NCBI GenBank assembly: GCA_015689645.1
Contig: WVSM01000002.1
Span: forward strand, 1 to 64,000
DNA: 64,000 bases
Source of the DNA: Rhodobacterales bacterium HKCCE4037
GTDB taxonomy: Bacteria > Pseudomonadota > Alphaproteobacteria > Rhodobacterales > Rhodobacteraceae
Direction of reading: 5' to 3'
Shown here: positions 33,904-42,090 of the stretch, piece by piece
How positions within the stretch are numbered: position 1 is the stretch's first letter
Layout of the letters: every line of letters begins with the position of its first letter
Position numbers and translations under genes: made by a program
Notes under the pieces: model-generated
Seen by the model: the letters and a program-made list of their open reading frames with translations, nothing else
Databases searched by the model: none
Told to the model about the DNA's origin: nothing

Positions 33904-34579
33904 GGATGTGATCGTCCGGCAAGGGGAGTTCACGCTGTCGGTGAACCTCGACGTGCCCAAGGGCGCGCGGGTGGCGTTGATGGGGGTGTCGGGGTCGGGG
34001 AAGTCCACGCTGCTGTCGGTGGTCGCGGGGTTCGTCTGGCCGGATGAGGGACTGGTTCTGATCGACGGCGTGGACGTCTCGCGAGCGCCGGTGGCGGAGC
34101 GGGCGATGTCGATCCTGTTTCAGGATGGCAATCTGTTCCCGCATCTCAACGTCTTCGACAACGTGGCGCTTGGGATTGATCCGGGGCTGAAGCTTTCGCG
34201 CGCGGACCGGAGCCGTGTCGGGGACGCCTTGGAGAAGGTCGGGCTGAAGGGATACGACGCTCGCAAGCCCGGCGATCTTTCGGGCGGGCAGCAGAGCCGG
34301 GTGGCGCTGGCGCGGATGCTGTTGCAGGACCGGCCGCTTGTGCTGCTGGACGAGCCGTTCGCGGCGCTCGACCCGGGGTTGCGGCGCGAGATGCTGGCGC
34401 TTGTGGGCGCGCTTTGTGACGAGACGGGGCAGACGCTGGTGATGGTGACCCATGACCTGCTGGACGCGGAGAAGCTGTGCGACCGGATCGTGTTGCTGGA
34501 GGACGGAGCGGTTGTGCTGGACGGTGACCTGGGCGAGGCGATTGCCGGGAGGGCCGAGCCGCTGATGCCGTGGATGTAA
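33890..34579 (+). CDS. thiQ: Thiamine ABC transporter ATP-binding protein
   Basis: The 229-residue ATPase has Walker A GVSGSGKSTLLSVVAG (near residue 36), the signature LSGGQQSRVALARMLL, Walker B RPLVLLDEPFAALD and the H-loop VMVTHDLLDAEKL. It powers thiamine import with ThiB and ThiP. Length is typical of ThiQ. Its ATG lies inside the end of thiP. A perfect 16-bp palindrome begins 3 bp after its stop codon and may end the transcript. Confidence 0.93.
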   Translation: MLRLEDVIVRQGEFTLSVNLDVPKGARVALMGVSGSGKSTLLSVVAGFVWPDEGLVLIDGVDVSRAPVAERAMSILFQDGNLFPHLNVFDNVALGIDPGLKLSRADRSRVGDALEKVGLKGYDARKPGDLSGGQQSRVALARMLLQDRPLVLLDEPFAALDPGLRREMLALVGALCDETGQTLVMVTHDLLDAEKLCDRIVLLEDGAVVLDGDLGEAIAGRAEPLMPWM

Positions 34580-34581
34580 CT

Positions 34582-34597
34582 TGTGCAAGCTTGCACA
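34582..34597. repeat. Perfect 16-bp palindrome after thiQ
   Basis: TGTGCAAGCTTGCACA is an exact inverted repeat that starts 2 bp after the thiQ stop codon. It could be a hairpin at the end of the thi transcript or an operator for the candidate small RNA promoter 15 bp downstream. No T-tract follows. Confidence 0.4.
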
Positions 34598-34611
34598 CTT
34601 GGTCTAAATTA

Positions 34612-34640
34612 TTGATTTCATTTTAAAATCACGTTATAGT
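34612..34640 (+). promoter_or_regulatory. Sigma-70-like promoter in AT-rich gap
   Basis: TTGATT (34612-34617) and TATAGT (34635-34640) are separated by exactly 17 bases. This is one of the best vegetative promoter matches in the window, in an AT-rich island between thiQ and the petC end. No coding gene lies downstream on this strand, so it probably drives a small RNA. Confidence 0.55.
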
Positions 34641-34646
34641 ATAAGA

Positions 34647-34722
34647 ATTGATTGGTGGGTTTCACCCACCCTACGCCTGAACAAAGAAAAACGCGCCCCG
34701 GACAGCCGGGGCGCGTTTTCTA
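34647..34722 (+). ncRNA. Candidate small RNA, about 75 nt
   Basis: Transcription from the promoter at 34612-34640 would start near 34647. It would run through a perfect hairpin GGTGGGT-TTC-ACCCACC (34654-34670), then an unpaired stretch (CTACGCCTGAACAAAGAAAA, partly), and end at the strong terminator at 34688-34719. This promoter, hairpin, linker and terminator layout is typical of a trans-acting small RNA. The GGTGGGT-TTC-ACCCACC hairpin may also be a dispersed repeat, in which case the transcript may be fortuitous. The prediction is from sequence alone. Confidence 0.45.
34688..34719. terminator. Bidirectional intrinsic terminator
   Basis: AAAACGCGCCCCGG, an ACAG loop, then CCGGGGCGCGTTTT form a 14-bp stem with T-runs on both strands. 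It can end the small RNA or thi transcript on the plus strand and the petABC transcript on the minus strand, whose last gene stops 20 bp away. Confidence 0.9.
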
Positions 34723-34739
34723 TTCAAGTCGACCGAAGG

Positions 34740-35549
34740 TCACTCGGCGGGCTGGGTGCCTTTTGCGCGTGCCTTGACCGGTGCCCAGAGGCGCTTGTTG
34801 GTCAGGTAGAGCAGCACCGAGAAGATGCCGAGAATGATGATCGCAACGAAGCCCATCTGCTTGCGTGCCATCATGTGCGGCTCTGCCGCCCACATCAGGA
34901 ACGCGGCGACGTCCTGCGCCATCTGGTCGACCGTCGCGGGCGTGCCGTCGGCATATTCGACCGCGTCATCCCAGAGCGGCGGTGCCATGGAGATGAGGCC
35001 GCCTTCGAAGGTCTCGTTCTCGTAGAGGTAGGTGCCGTATTGTTCGACTTCTTCGCCGGTGTAGTGGGTCAGAAGCGACGCGATGTATTCCGGTCCGCCG
35101 ATGCCGTTGACCAGTGCGTTCAGTCCGGTGCCCCAAGGTCCGTGGAAGCCGAGACGGGCCTTCGCCATCAGGCTGAGGTCCGGTGCGCCGACACTGTCGT
35201 TCGCGGGGAAGTTGTCGTTCGGCACGGCTGGGCGCCAATCCTGCAGGTCTTCATCATACACTTCGATAAAGTTCTGCTCGATATAGGCGCGGACCTCGTC
35301 CTCGGACCAACCGATGCCGCCTTCGGCCGCAAGCGACCGCAGCGGCACGTATTGCAGGCCGTGACAGCCGGAACAGATTTGGGTGTAGACCTGAAGGCCG
35401 CGCTGCAACTGGTCCTGATCGAAGGTGCCGAAGGGACCGTCGAACGAGAAGGCGTAGTTGGTGACATGGCCGCCTTCACCGGCCGCTTGCGCCGCTCCGG
35501 TGAGGAGGGCCAGCGCCGCGGCGGTGCTGATTGCAAGTTTCCTGAGCAT
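34740..35549 (-). CDS. petC: Cytochrome c1 of the bc1 complex
   Basis: The 269-residue protein has a signal peptide ([21 protein letters not shown]) and a c-type haem site C59-S-G-C62-H63. [10 protein letters not shown] contains the likely axial methionine. A C-terminal membrane anchor ([20 protein letters not shown]) is present. It passes electrons from the Rieske protein to cytochrome c. The ATG at 35549 gives the proper signal peptide; the open frame extends far upstream but only as a shadow of petB. It is the last gene of the petABC operon, 17 bp after petB. Confidence 0.95.
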   Translation of the reverse strand: MLRKLAISTAAALALLTGAAQAAGEGGHVTNYAFSFDGPFGTFDQDQLQRGLQVYTQICSGCHGLQYVPLRSLAAEGGIGWSEDEVRAYIEQNFIEVYDEDLQDWRPAVPNDNFPANDSVGAPDLSLMAKARLGFHGPWGTGLNALVNGIGGPEYIASLLTHYTGEEVEQYGTYLYENETFEGGLISMAPPLWDDAVEYADGTPATVDQMAQDVAAFLMWAAEPHMMARKQMGFVAIIILGIFSVLLYLTNKRLWAPVKARAKGTQPAE

Positions 35550-35566
35550 TCTCAGTATCCTCTCTC

Positions 35567-36925
35567 TCACTCTGCCGGGGACGGTGCCGAAGCAGCCGTG
35601 CCGGAGCCGGGCGTACCGTGGTCGCCGCCGTAATGGTCGTTGAAGTCCTCCTCGATCGTTGCCGGTTGCGGCAACGGCTTCTCGATCACGCCAAGCAGCG
35701 GCAGGATCACGAGGAAGTAGGCGAACCAGTAGGTCGAGCCGATCAGGGCGATGTAGGGATAGATCCCCTCGGCCGGGCGTGCGCCCACCCACATCAGAAC
35801 CATGAAATCGACCACGAGCAGCCAGAACCACCATTTGAACATCGGACGGAACCGGCCCGAGCGCACGCTGGAGGTGTCCAGCCACGGGGCCAGGGCCATC
35901 ACGAGGATCGCACCGAACATCGCGATGACGCCGAAGAACTTCGCGTCGACGATGCCGCCGGTCAGCGTATCGGCGATGATCACGACCCAGACTTCCTGGT
36001 CGAAGGCGCGCAGGATCGCGTAGAACGGCAGGAAGTACCATTCCGGAACGATGTGCGCGGGCGTCACCAGCGGGTTGGCCTCGATATAGTTGTCGGGGTG
36101 CCCCAGCAGGTTCGGCATGAAGCCCGTGACCGCGAAGAACAGCACCAGCACGACGGCCAGCGCGAAGAGGTCCTTGATCACGAAGTAGGGCCAGAACGGC
36201 AGCGTGTCGGCCTCGGCTTCTTTCTTCGAGGTGCGGCGCACTTCGACACCGGTCGGGTTGTTGTTGCCCGTGGTGTGGAAGGCCCAGACGTGCACGATCA
36301 CGAGGCCCAGGATCAGGAAGGGCAGCAGGTAGTGCAGCGACAGGAAGCGGTTCAGCGTGGCGTTGTCCACGGCGGGCCCGCCCAGAAGCCAGGTCTGGAT
36401 GCTTTCGCCGATGAACGGGATCGCGCCGAACAGGCCGGTGATAACCGTGGCGCCCCAGAACGACATCTGGCCCCAGGGAAGCACGTAGCCAAGGAAGGCG
36501 GTGCCCATCATCAGCACGTAGATCAGCATGCCGATGATCCACGTCACCTCACGCGGGGCCTTGTAGGAGCCGTAGTAGAGGCCGCGGAAGATGTGCAGGT
36601 AGACGGCGATGAAGAACAGCGAAGCGCCGTTCATGTGGATGTAGCGGATCGCCCAACCGGCGTTCACGTCCCGCATGATGTGTTCGATCGAGGCGAAGGC
36701 CATGTCGACATGGGGGGTGTAGTGCATCACGAGCAGAACGCCGGTGATGATCTGCATCACGAGGCAGAAGACCAGAACGATGCCCCAGATCCACATCCAG
36801 TTGAGGTTCTTGGGGGTCGGGATCATCAGCGTGTCGTACAGCAACGACACGATCGGCAGGCGGCGGTGAAGCCACTTTTCGCCGCGCGACTTCGGTTCGT
36901 AATGGTCGTGGGGAATACCAGACAT
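35567..36925 (-). CDS. petB: Cytochrome b of the bc1 complex
   Basis: The 452-residue protein has eight membrane helices and the four haem-ligating histidines in the expected places, in [17 protein letters not shown] and [20 protein letters not shown], then [19 protein letters not shown]. The Qo-site PEWY signature is in [16 protein letters not shown]. It oxidises ubiquinol and carries out the Q cycle. The C-terminal tail ([20 protein letters not shown]) is longer than in mitochondrial cytochrome b but common in Rhodobacteraceae. Confidence 0.97.
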   Translation of the reverse strand: MSGIPHDHYEPKSRGEKWLHRRLPIVSLLYDTLMIPTPKNLNWMWIWGIVLVFCLVMQIITGVLLVMHYTPHVDMAFASIEHIMRDVNAGWAIRYIHMNGASLFFIAVYLHIFRGLYYGSYKAPREVTWIIGMLIYVLMMGTAFLGYVLPWGQMSFWGATVITGLFGAIPFIGESIQTWLLGGPAVDNATLNRFLSLHYLLPFLILGLVIVHVWAFHTTGNNNPTGVEVRRTSKKEAEADTLPFWPYFVIKDLFALAVVLVLFFAVTGFMPNLLGHPDNYIEANPLVTPAHIVPEWYFLPFYAILRAFDQEVWVVIIADTLTGGIVDAKFFGVIAMFGAILVMALAPWLDTSSVRSGRFRPMFKWWFWLLVVDFMVLMWVGARPAEGIYPYIALIGSTYWFAYFLVILPLLGVIEKPLPQPATIEEDFNDHYGGDHGTPGSGTAASAPSPAE

Positions 36926-36940
36926 GTCTTTCTTCCTCCG

Positions 36941-37528
36941 TTAACCGAGCAGGATGGTGGATTCGTCGATGAATTCGACGGTCGGGATCGGCAGGTTCTG
37001 GGGCGCGGGCCCGCGACGGATGCGACCTGCCGTGTCATAGTGCGAGCCATGGCACGGGCAGAACCAGCCGCCGAAATCGCCGGCCCCGTTACCGAGCGGC
37101 ACACAGCCGAGGTGCGTGCAGACGCCCTGCATGATGAGCCAGCCGCCTGCGGAGGGGTCTATCTCCTCGCCGCCGGTGGGGGACACGAAGCGGTTCGCGA
37201 CGGTCGCCTCGGCGGTGCCGATGTTCTCGTTGCGCGCATCGGCGTCGGGAAGCTCGCTGAGCTCGACGGCCTGGGCGGCCTCGATCTCGTCCGGCGTGCT
37301 GCGGCGGATGAAGATCGGCTTGCCCAGGAACAGAACCGTCAGCTGCGTGCCTTCGGCAACGCCCGAGACGTCCACGCGCAAGGTCGATGCGGCGCGTGTG
37401 TCGGCGGACGGGTTCATGGAATTCACAAGCGGCCAAGCGGCCGCGCCTGCCACGACAACGCCGGTGCCGGCGGTGGCGTAGTACAGAAAGTCCCGGCGAT
37501 CGCCGGAAGGATCCTCTGCGTGTGACAC
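36941..37528 (-). CDS. petA: Rieske iron-sulfur subunit of the bc1 complex
   Basis: The 195-residue protein has the two Rieske boxes C137-THLGC and C157-PCHGS for the [2Fe-2S] cluster. The N-terminus carries a twin-arginine signal anchor ([20 protein letters not shown]), as in other bc1 Rieske proteins exported folded by Tat. It is the first gene of petABC; the promoter should lie in the 257-bp gap upstream, where no clear box could be assigned. Confidence 0.96.
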   Translation of the reverse strand: MSHAEDPSGDRRDFLYYATAGTGVVVAGAAAWPLVNSMNPSADTRAASTLRVDVSGVAEGTQLTVLFLGKPIFIRRSTPDEIEAAQAVELSELPDADARNENIGTAEATVANRFVSPTGGEEIDPSAGGWLIMQGVCTHLGCVPLGNGAGDFGGWFCPCHGSHYDTAGRIRRGPAPQNLPIPTVEFIDESTILLG

Positions 37529-37785
37529 GAGCTCTCCTGTTCTCTCTCTGGGGTCCGGACGTCTCCGCGACCTGGGAAAAACTGTATGATAGGTCCCGGA
37601 CGCCGTCCGTCACCCAACCTGCGCTGCTGTTACTGTCTGGCAAGCTAGGCGTCCAGCGGACAAACGCGCGCACGGGGGTTGAAATGTCGCATCATTTCCC
37701 GGAATCGCGCAATTTTCTGTCTCCGGGCTCGCGCGGAGGCCGCCCGGGTTCAATTCGGCGTGAGGGCCAGTGCCGTCTTTCCGCC

Positions 37786-38211
37786 CTAGAGGACCGCTTT
37801 CATCAGCCGGTGCAGGATGCCCGAGCCGTCGTCGTATTCCGGGCCTTCGGCCACGAAGCCGAGGCGTTCGTAGAAAGGGAGCGCGTAGGTCTGGCTTTCC
37901 AGCTCGGCATGGGTGAAGCCGTTGTTCTTCGCGTCCTCCATGACGGCCCGCATGATCCGCGCGCCAAGGCCGGTGCCGCGATGCGGTCGCAGGACGGCGA
38001 CACGGCCGATCTTGGCGGAGGTGCCCTTGGCGATCAGGCGGGCGGTGCCGGCGGGGCCGGTTTCATCCTCGGCAAGGTAGTGGCGGCAGGTGGCGTCGGC
38101 GGCGTCCCATTCCTCGGCCTCGGGGATCTGCTGTTCCTCGATGAAGACCGCGCGGCGGATGTCGAAACAGGCCTGCCGCGCGGCGTCGGTGGTGGCTTCG
38201 GCGATCCTCAC
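37786..38211 (-). CDS. GNAT family N-acetyltransferase
   Basis: The 141-residue protein has the GNAT fold. The acetyl-CoA loop is VLRPHRGTGLGARIMRAVMEDAK (R/Q-x-x-G-x-G/A). The ElaA/YjcF-like features are FDIRRAVFIEEQQIPEAEEWD at the start and ALPFYERLGFVAEGPEYDDGSG at the end. The substrate is unknown. The start is a GTG at 38211, overlapping the stop codon of the upstream GST gene (GTGA), which supports translational coupling. Confidence 0.85.
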   Translation of the reverse strand: MRIAEATTDAARQACFDIRRAVFIEEQQIPEAEEWDAADATCRHYLAEDETGPAGTARLIAKGTSAKIGRVAVLRPHRGTGLGARIMRAVMEDAKNNGFTHAELESQTYALPFYERLGFVAEGPEYDDGSGILHRLMKAVL

Positions 38212-38810
38212 GCAGGGGCCGTGGCGACCATGGAGGGGCGTTCGGCGAATTTCGCGTACCACGCCGCCAGCGCCTCGCGCCCCGGTCGCCAATCCTTGTC
38301 GGAAAAGCGCAGGTCGAGGTAGCCGAGGGCGCAGGCGATGCTGACCTGGCCCATGTCGACGGGGCCGTGCAGGTGACTCATCCATTGCCGCTCGATCGTG
38401 TCGAGGGCACGGTCGATCTTGGCCCATTGCGCGTCGAACCACGGGGTCCAGATCTTGTCTTCGGGGCGGAAGCGCTTTTCGTAGGTCATGCCCACGGCGG
38501 CTTCCATGATGCCGTCGCCGGTGGCTTCCAGCGTGAGCACCTCCCACAGGCGCTGTTCCGGGTAGAGGTTGGCCTTTGCGTGGTTGTCGAGGAAGCGGCA
38601 CACGACGTTGCTGTCGTAGATCGTTGGGCCATTGTCGCGGGTGAGCGCGGGGATCTTGCCCAAGGGATTGGCCGCGTTGATCCTGTCTTCGCCGCCCATG
38701 GGGGAGGCCGTGACCTCGACATAGGGGATGTCGGTGATCGCGGCTTCGACCACGAGGACGCGGGCCTTCCGCACGAAGGGGGACGCGCCGGAGCCGAGAA
38801 GTTCCATCAT
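38208..38810 (-). CDS. Glutathione S-transferase family protein
   Basis: The 200-residue protein has an N-terminal thioredoxin-like GST domain (MELLGSGASPFVRKARVLVVEAA). The glutathione-binding block is GKIPALTRDNGPTIYDSNVVCRFLD, followed by an all-helical C-terminal domain (WMSHLHGPVDMGQVSIACALGYLDLRF). The active-site position is Ser in ASPFVRK, as in several bacterial GSTs. The start may be either of two adjacent ATGs. It overlaps its neighbours on both sides by 4 bp, so the three genes 39088-37786 form a coupled unit. Confidence 0.85.
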   Translation of the reverse strand: MMELLGSGASPFVRKARVLVVEAAITDIPYVEVTASPMGGEDRINAANPLGKIPALTRDNGPTIYDSNVVCRFLDNHAKANLYPEQRLWEVLTLEATGDGIMEAAVGMTYEKRFRPEDKIWTPWFDAQWAKIDRALDTIERQWMSHLHGPVDMGQVSIACALGYLDLRFSDKDWRPGREALAAWYAKFAERPSMVATAPA

Positions 38811-39088
38811 GCCAGCCGCCTGATCCGGATGCGCCCGAGGGCCGCCGCGTCGATGCGGAATTTCGGGCCGAACCGGCCAATTCGTGCCAGGCGCGTGACC
38901 TTGGCCGAGCCGCTGATCTGCCCCTTGTCGCGACGCAGGCGGATCCCTTCCGGCGCCACGTTCAACTCATGCTCGACGGCGCGCGGGAACCGCCCGCGCT
39001 TGAGGTATTTCCCTGCGGCGAACCCCGCCACGGCCACCGCGCCGTAGCGCAGGGCGAAAACCGCAAGCGGTGTCATCTGGATAGCCAA
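38807..39088 (-). CDS. Hypothetical protein, 93 aa, one N-terminal hydrophobic segment
   Basis: The family is not recognised. The protein begins with a hydrophobic segment (TPLAVFALRYGAVAVAGFAAG) that may be a membrane anchor. A strongly basic remainder follows (YLKRGRFPRAVEHELN, then AALGRIRIRRLA). It overlaps the GST gene by 4 bp (ATGA) and so is the first gene of the GST-GNAT unit. It could be membrane-associated with cytoplasmic basic residues. Confidence 0.6.
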   Translation of the reverse strand: MAIQMTPLAVFALRYGAVAVAGFAAGKYLKRGRFPRAVEHELNVAPEGIRLRRDKGQISGSAKVTRLARIGRFGPKFRIDAAALGRIRIRRLA

Positions 39089-39118
39089 GACCTACCTCCC
39101 AATTCGGATGATCGTGCC

Positions 39119-39772
39119 TTAGATGTAGGTAAGCGGGCTGCCCTTGTCTATCGACGGAACGCCCCCGGTCATCAATGCGCCCAGGGTTTCGACCTCATGG
39201 CCGATGGGACTTTGCTTGATCTGCTCGGCCGCGCCTTCGCGGGCGGCGTCGGTTTTGTTCTGGTTGAGCTTCCAGGTCCCCTCGATCTCTGCGACCTTGA
39301 AGCGAAACGGCAGGATCTGGCGCATCATCCGTTCGAGAACCTCGCCCGTCATCTTCGCGGTGGTCCACGCAGGTTTCGGGGCGAGTCGCCCCTCGAAACT
39401 CGAGGACAGACGGTCCAGATGTGCGCGCATTTCGCTCGCGTCCATCGGCTCGAGAACCCCGCGCAAGTGTACTGCGACGTAGTTCCAGGTGGGGACCTGG
39501 TCGGGCGTGTCGTACCAGTCAGGCGAAACATATCCGTCTGGCCCATTCACGGCGATGACAGCGGGTGTGGCTTCCGTGATCATCCGCGCGATCGGGTTGG
39601 ATCGAACGAGATGCAATTCGGCGAGGTCGCCTTCGTCATCCAGGCAGAACGGGACGTGGCTGATAAGCGGCGCTGGATCCGCGTTCACGCACAACATGCC
39701 GAAGCCCCGTTTTCGAACCATCGCGAGATTCATGAACATGGGCTCTTGGCGAAACGCGGGATTGGGATGCAT
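39119..39772 (-). CDS. PaiB-like FMN-binding protein
   Basis: The 217-residue protein matches the FMN-binding negative regulator (PaiB) family. It starts MHPNPAFRQEPMFMNLAMVRK and continues with GMLCVNADPAPLISHVPFCLDD. AVNGPDGYVSPDWYDTPDQV followed by WNYVAVHLRG is the diagnostic block. In Bacillus, PaiB acts with the acetyltransferase PaiA; here a GNAT gene is nearby (38.2 kb) but not adjacent. Many members are simply flavin-binding split-barrel proteins, so a regulator role is not assured. Confidence 0.82.
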   Translation of the reverse strand: MHPNPAFRQEPMFMNLAMVRKRGFGMLCVNADPAPLISHVPFCLDDEGDLAELHLVRSNPIARMITEATPAVIAVNGPDGYVSPDWYDTPDQVPTWNYVAVHLRGVLEPMDASEMRAHLDRLSSSFEGRLAPKPAWTTAKMTGEVLERMMRQILPFRFKVAEIEGTWKLNQNKTDAAREGAAEQIKQSPIGHEVETLGALMTGGVPSIDKGSPLTYI

Positions 39773-39795
39773 GGGTTACTCTTGTACTTGACCGT

Positions 39796-41058
39796 TCAAC
39801 CGACAAACGCCTCAAGTTGACGTTTGGTTCGTCCGGTAATGTCGACTTGGACGATCTCGCCTTCGGGCTGATCCGTGTCAAAAGCAACCTCGGCAAACTG
39901 TTCGGTGCGCCCCATCCGGGGCTTTTCAATCAGTATGTTGTGAATCTGCCCTATCTGTTTGGACAGGTGCCTCTCCACGCGTTTTTCCCCCTCGGCCCTC
40001 AGGCGCGCTGCGCGATCCCTGATGGCGCGGCCATCGACCTGCGGCATCCGCGCCGCCGGGGTGCCGTTGCGCGGCGAGTAGGGGAAGACGTGCAGCCATG
40101 TGAGATCGCACTCGTCGACCAGCCGCAGGGAATTCTCGAAATGCGCCTCGGTCTCGGTCGGGAAACCGGCGATGATGTCGGCGCCGAAGGTCATGTCCGG
40201 GCGCAGGCGTTTGGCCTCTTCGCAGAAGGCGATGGCATTGTCGCGCAGGTGGCGTCGCTTCATGCGCTTCAGGATCAGGTCGTCGCCGTGCTGAAGGCTC
40301 AGGTGCAGATGTGGCATCAGGCGCGGCTCGGTGGCAATGGCCTGCATCAGGTTCTCGTCCACCTCGATCGAATCGATGGAGCTGATCCGCAGGCGCGGCA
40401 GGTCCGGCACCAGCTTGAGGATGCGCATGACCAGATCGCCGAGCTTCGGCTCACCGGGCAGGTCCGCGCCCCACGAGGTCAGGTCCACCCCGGTCAGCAC
40501 CACTTCGTTGAAGCCCTTGCCGACCAGCCGCTTGATTTGTTCGACCACGACGCCCGCCGGGACGGAGCGGCTGTTCCCGCGACCGTAAGGAATGATGCAG
40601 AAGGTGCAGCGGTGGTCGCAGCCGTTCTGGACCTGCACATAGGCGCGGTGCCGCCCGAAGCCGTCGATCAGGTGGCCGGCGGTTTCCTCAATCGACATGA
40701 TGTCGTCGACGCGCACCTTCTCGGTCTCGCCGATGAAGTCGGCAGGCAGGCTGGCCCAGGTATCGGGCTGCATCTTCTCGGTATTGCCGAGGACGAGGTC
40801 GACCTCGTCCATCGCTTCGAAGGTCTGCGGCTCGGTCTGGGCGGCGCAGCCGGTGACGATCAGGCGGGCGTTCGGGTTGTCGCGGCGGAGCTTGCGGATC
40901 TCCTGCCGGGCCTTGCGGACCGCTTCCGCCGTCACGGCGCAGGTGTTCACGATCACCGCGTCGCCGAGGCCGGCGGCTTGCGTCATCTCGCGCATCGCCT
41001 CGGTCTCGTAGGCGTTGAGCCGACAGCCGAGGGTGTGGAACACCGGCGGATTGCTCAT
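39796..41058 (-). CDS. mtaB: tRNA t6A37 methylthiotransferase MtaB
   Basis: The 420-residue protein is a radical-SAM methylthiotransferase. The N-terminal UPF0004 domain has cysteines in FHTLGCRLNAYETEAM, VIVNTCAVTAEAV and VTGCAAQTEPQ. The radical SAM cluster is C-DHRCTFC in VQNGCDHRCTFCIIPYGRG. It converts t6A37 to ms2t6A37 in tRNAs that read ANN codons. The ATG at 41058 overlaps the dapF stop (ATGA), so it is translated after dapF. Confidence 0.93.
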   Translation of the reverse strand: MSNPPVFHTLGCRLNAYETEAMREMTQAAGLGDAVIVNTCAVTAEAVRKARQEIRKLRRDNPNARLIVTGCAAQTEPQTFEAMDEVDLVLGNTEKMQPDTWASLPADFIGETEKVRVDDIMSIEETAGHLIDGFGRHRAYVQVQNGCDHRCTFCIIPYGRGNSRSVPAGVVVEQIKRLVGKGFNEVVLTGVDLTSWGADLPGEPKLGDLVMRILKLVPDLPRLRISSIDSIEVDENLMQAIATEPRLMPHLHLSLQHGDDLILKRMKRRHLRDNAIAFCEEAKRLRPDMTFGADIIAGFPTETEAHFENSLRLVDECDLTWLHVFPYSPRNGTPAARMPQVDGRAIRDRAARLRAEGEKRVERHLSKQIGQIHNILIEKPRMGRTEQFAEVAFDTDQPEGEIVQVDITGRTKRQLEAFVG

Positions 41059-41903
41059 GTCAGGCTGTCCAGGAAGGCCGGGGTGAGCGTGCCCGAGAAG
41101 ACATGGGCGGTGGGGCCGGTCATCCAGACGCCATCGTCGCGCCAGTCGATTTCGATCTCGCCGCCGTCGAGGGTGAGGCGGACCTTGCGCCCGGTCAGAC
41201 CCCTGCGCGCGGCGGCGACAGCCACGGCGCAGGAGGAGGAGCCGGAGGCCAGCGTCACGCCGACGCCACGTTCCCAAACCCGCATGCGCAGGTGATCGGG
41301 GCCGATGATATGGGCGAATTGCACGTTGGTCCGCTCGGGGTAGAGCGGGTGATGTTCGTATCGAGCGCCGAGTGCGGAAAGGTCCACGGCATCGGCGTCT
41401 TCGACGAAGAAGGTGCAATGGGGATTGCCCATGCCGGTCGCGACGGGCGCGCCTTCGATAGGGAGGTTGAGCGTATCGCAAGCCTCGGCCAGCGGGATGG
41501 ACTGCCAGTCGGTGACCGGCTGGCCCATGTTGACGGAGGTCAGGCCATTGCCAGCATCGACGGCTTCGAGCACGCCGCGTTCGGTGCGGAGGGTGATGTG
41601 GGATTTGCCGGTGGCTTCGATCTCACGGGCGGCGATGCAGCGGGTGGCGTTGCCGCAGGCCCCGGCGGTGGAGCCATCGGCATTCCAGAAGGTCAGGCGC
41701 AGGTCGGTGTCGGTGCCTGCCTCGATCACGGCGAGTTGGTCGAATCCGATGCCGCGATGCCGGTCGCCGAGGGCCTGCGCCAGCGCGGGCGTAATGGCGC
41801 GCGCGTCTTGCCGGGCGTCAACGACGACGAAGTCGTTGCCGAGGCCGTGCATCTTGAGGAACGGCAGGCCGGAAGGTGAGTCTGTCTGCGCCATGGCGGC
41901 CAT
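41055..41903 (-). CDS. dapF: Diaminopimelate epimerase
   Basis: The 282-residue protein starts with FLKMHGLGNDFVVVDAR and has both catalytic cysteines: AGACGNATRCIA and LASGSSSCAVAVAAARRG. It interconverts LL- and meso-diaminopimelate for lysine and peptidoglycan. A second ATG at 41894 is an equally likely start. It forms a two-gene unit with mtaB by ATGA overlap. The order dapF-mtaB is common in Rhodobacteraceae. Confidence 0.94.
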   Translation of the reverse strand: MAAMAQTDSPSGLPFLKMHGLGNDFVVVDARQDARAITPALAQALGDRHRGIGFDQLAVIEAGTDTDLRLTFWNADGSTAGACGNATRCIAAREIEATGKSHITLRTERGVLEAVDAGNGLTSVNMGQPVTDWQSIPLAEACDTLNLPIEGAPVATGMGNPHCTFFVEDADAVDLSALGARYEHHPLYPERTNVQFAHIIGPDHLRMRVWERGVGVTLASGSSSCAVAVAAARRGLTGRKVRLTLDGGEIEIDWRDDGVWMTGPTAHVFSGTLTPAFLDSLT

Positions 41904-41948
41904 ATACGCGCGCGTCCGGCAACTTCAAAGCCCCGCCCGGATTTTCGC

Positions 41949-41977
41949 TTGACGAGCCGGGGGGGGCCTTCTAGTTA
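41949..41977 (+). promoter_or_regulatory. Promoter of the tRNA-Lys gene
   Basis: TTGACG (41949-41954) and TAGTTA (41972-41977) are 17 bases apart and lie 13 bp before the tRNA. This fits a vegetative promoter with a start of transcription around 41984. Confidence 0.6.
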
Positions 41978-41990
41978 CGCGCTCCTGAGT

Positions 41991-42066
41991 GGGCCCGTAG
42001 CTCAGTTGGTAGAGCAGTTGACTTTTAATCAATTGGTCACAGGTTCGAATCCTGTCGGGCTCACCA
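41991..42066 (+). tRNA. tRNA-Lys (anticodon TTT)
   Basis: A complete 76-nt cloverleaf is present: acceptor GGGCCCG paired with CGGGCTC, D-loop AGCTCAGTTGGTAGAGC, anticodon arm GTTGA-CTTTTAA-TCAAT, and T-arm CAGGTTCGAATCCTG. CCA is encoded. The anticodon TTT reads AAA and AAG. Confidence 0.97.
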
Positions 42067-42090
42067 TTCTTCCTTTGGTTTTTCCGAGTT

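Noticed and set aside
35618-37525. 635-codon plus-strand open frame opposite petB and petA
   Set aside because: It is rich in His, Asp, Gln and Val as expected from reverse reading of membrane protein codons; petAB are certain.
37529-37785. 257-bp gap upstream of petA
   Set aside because: It must contain the petABC promoter, but no -35/-10 pair or operator was clear enough to report.
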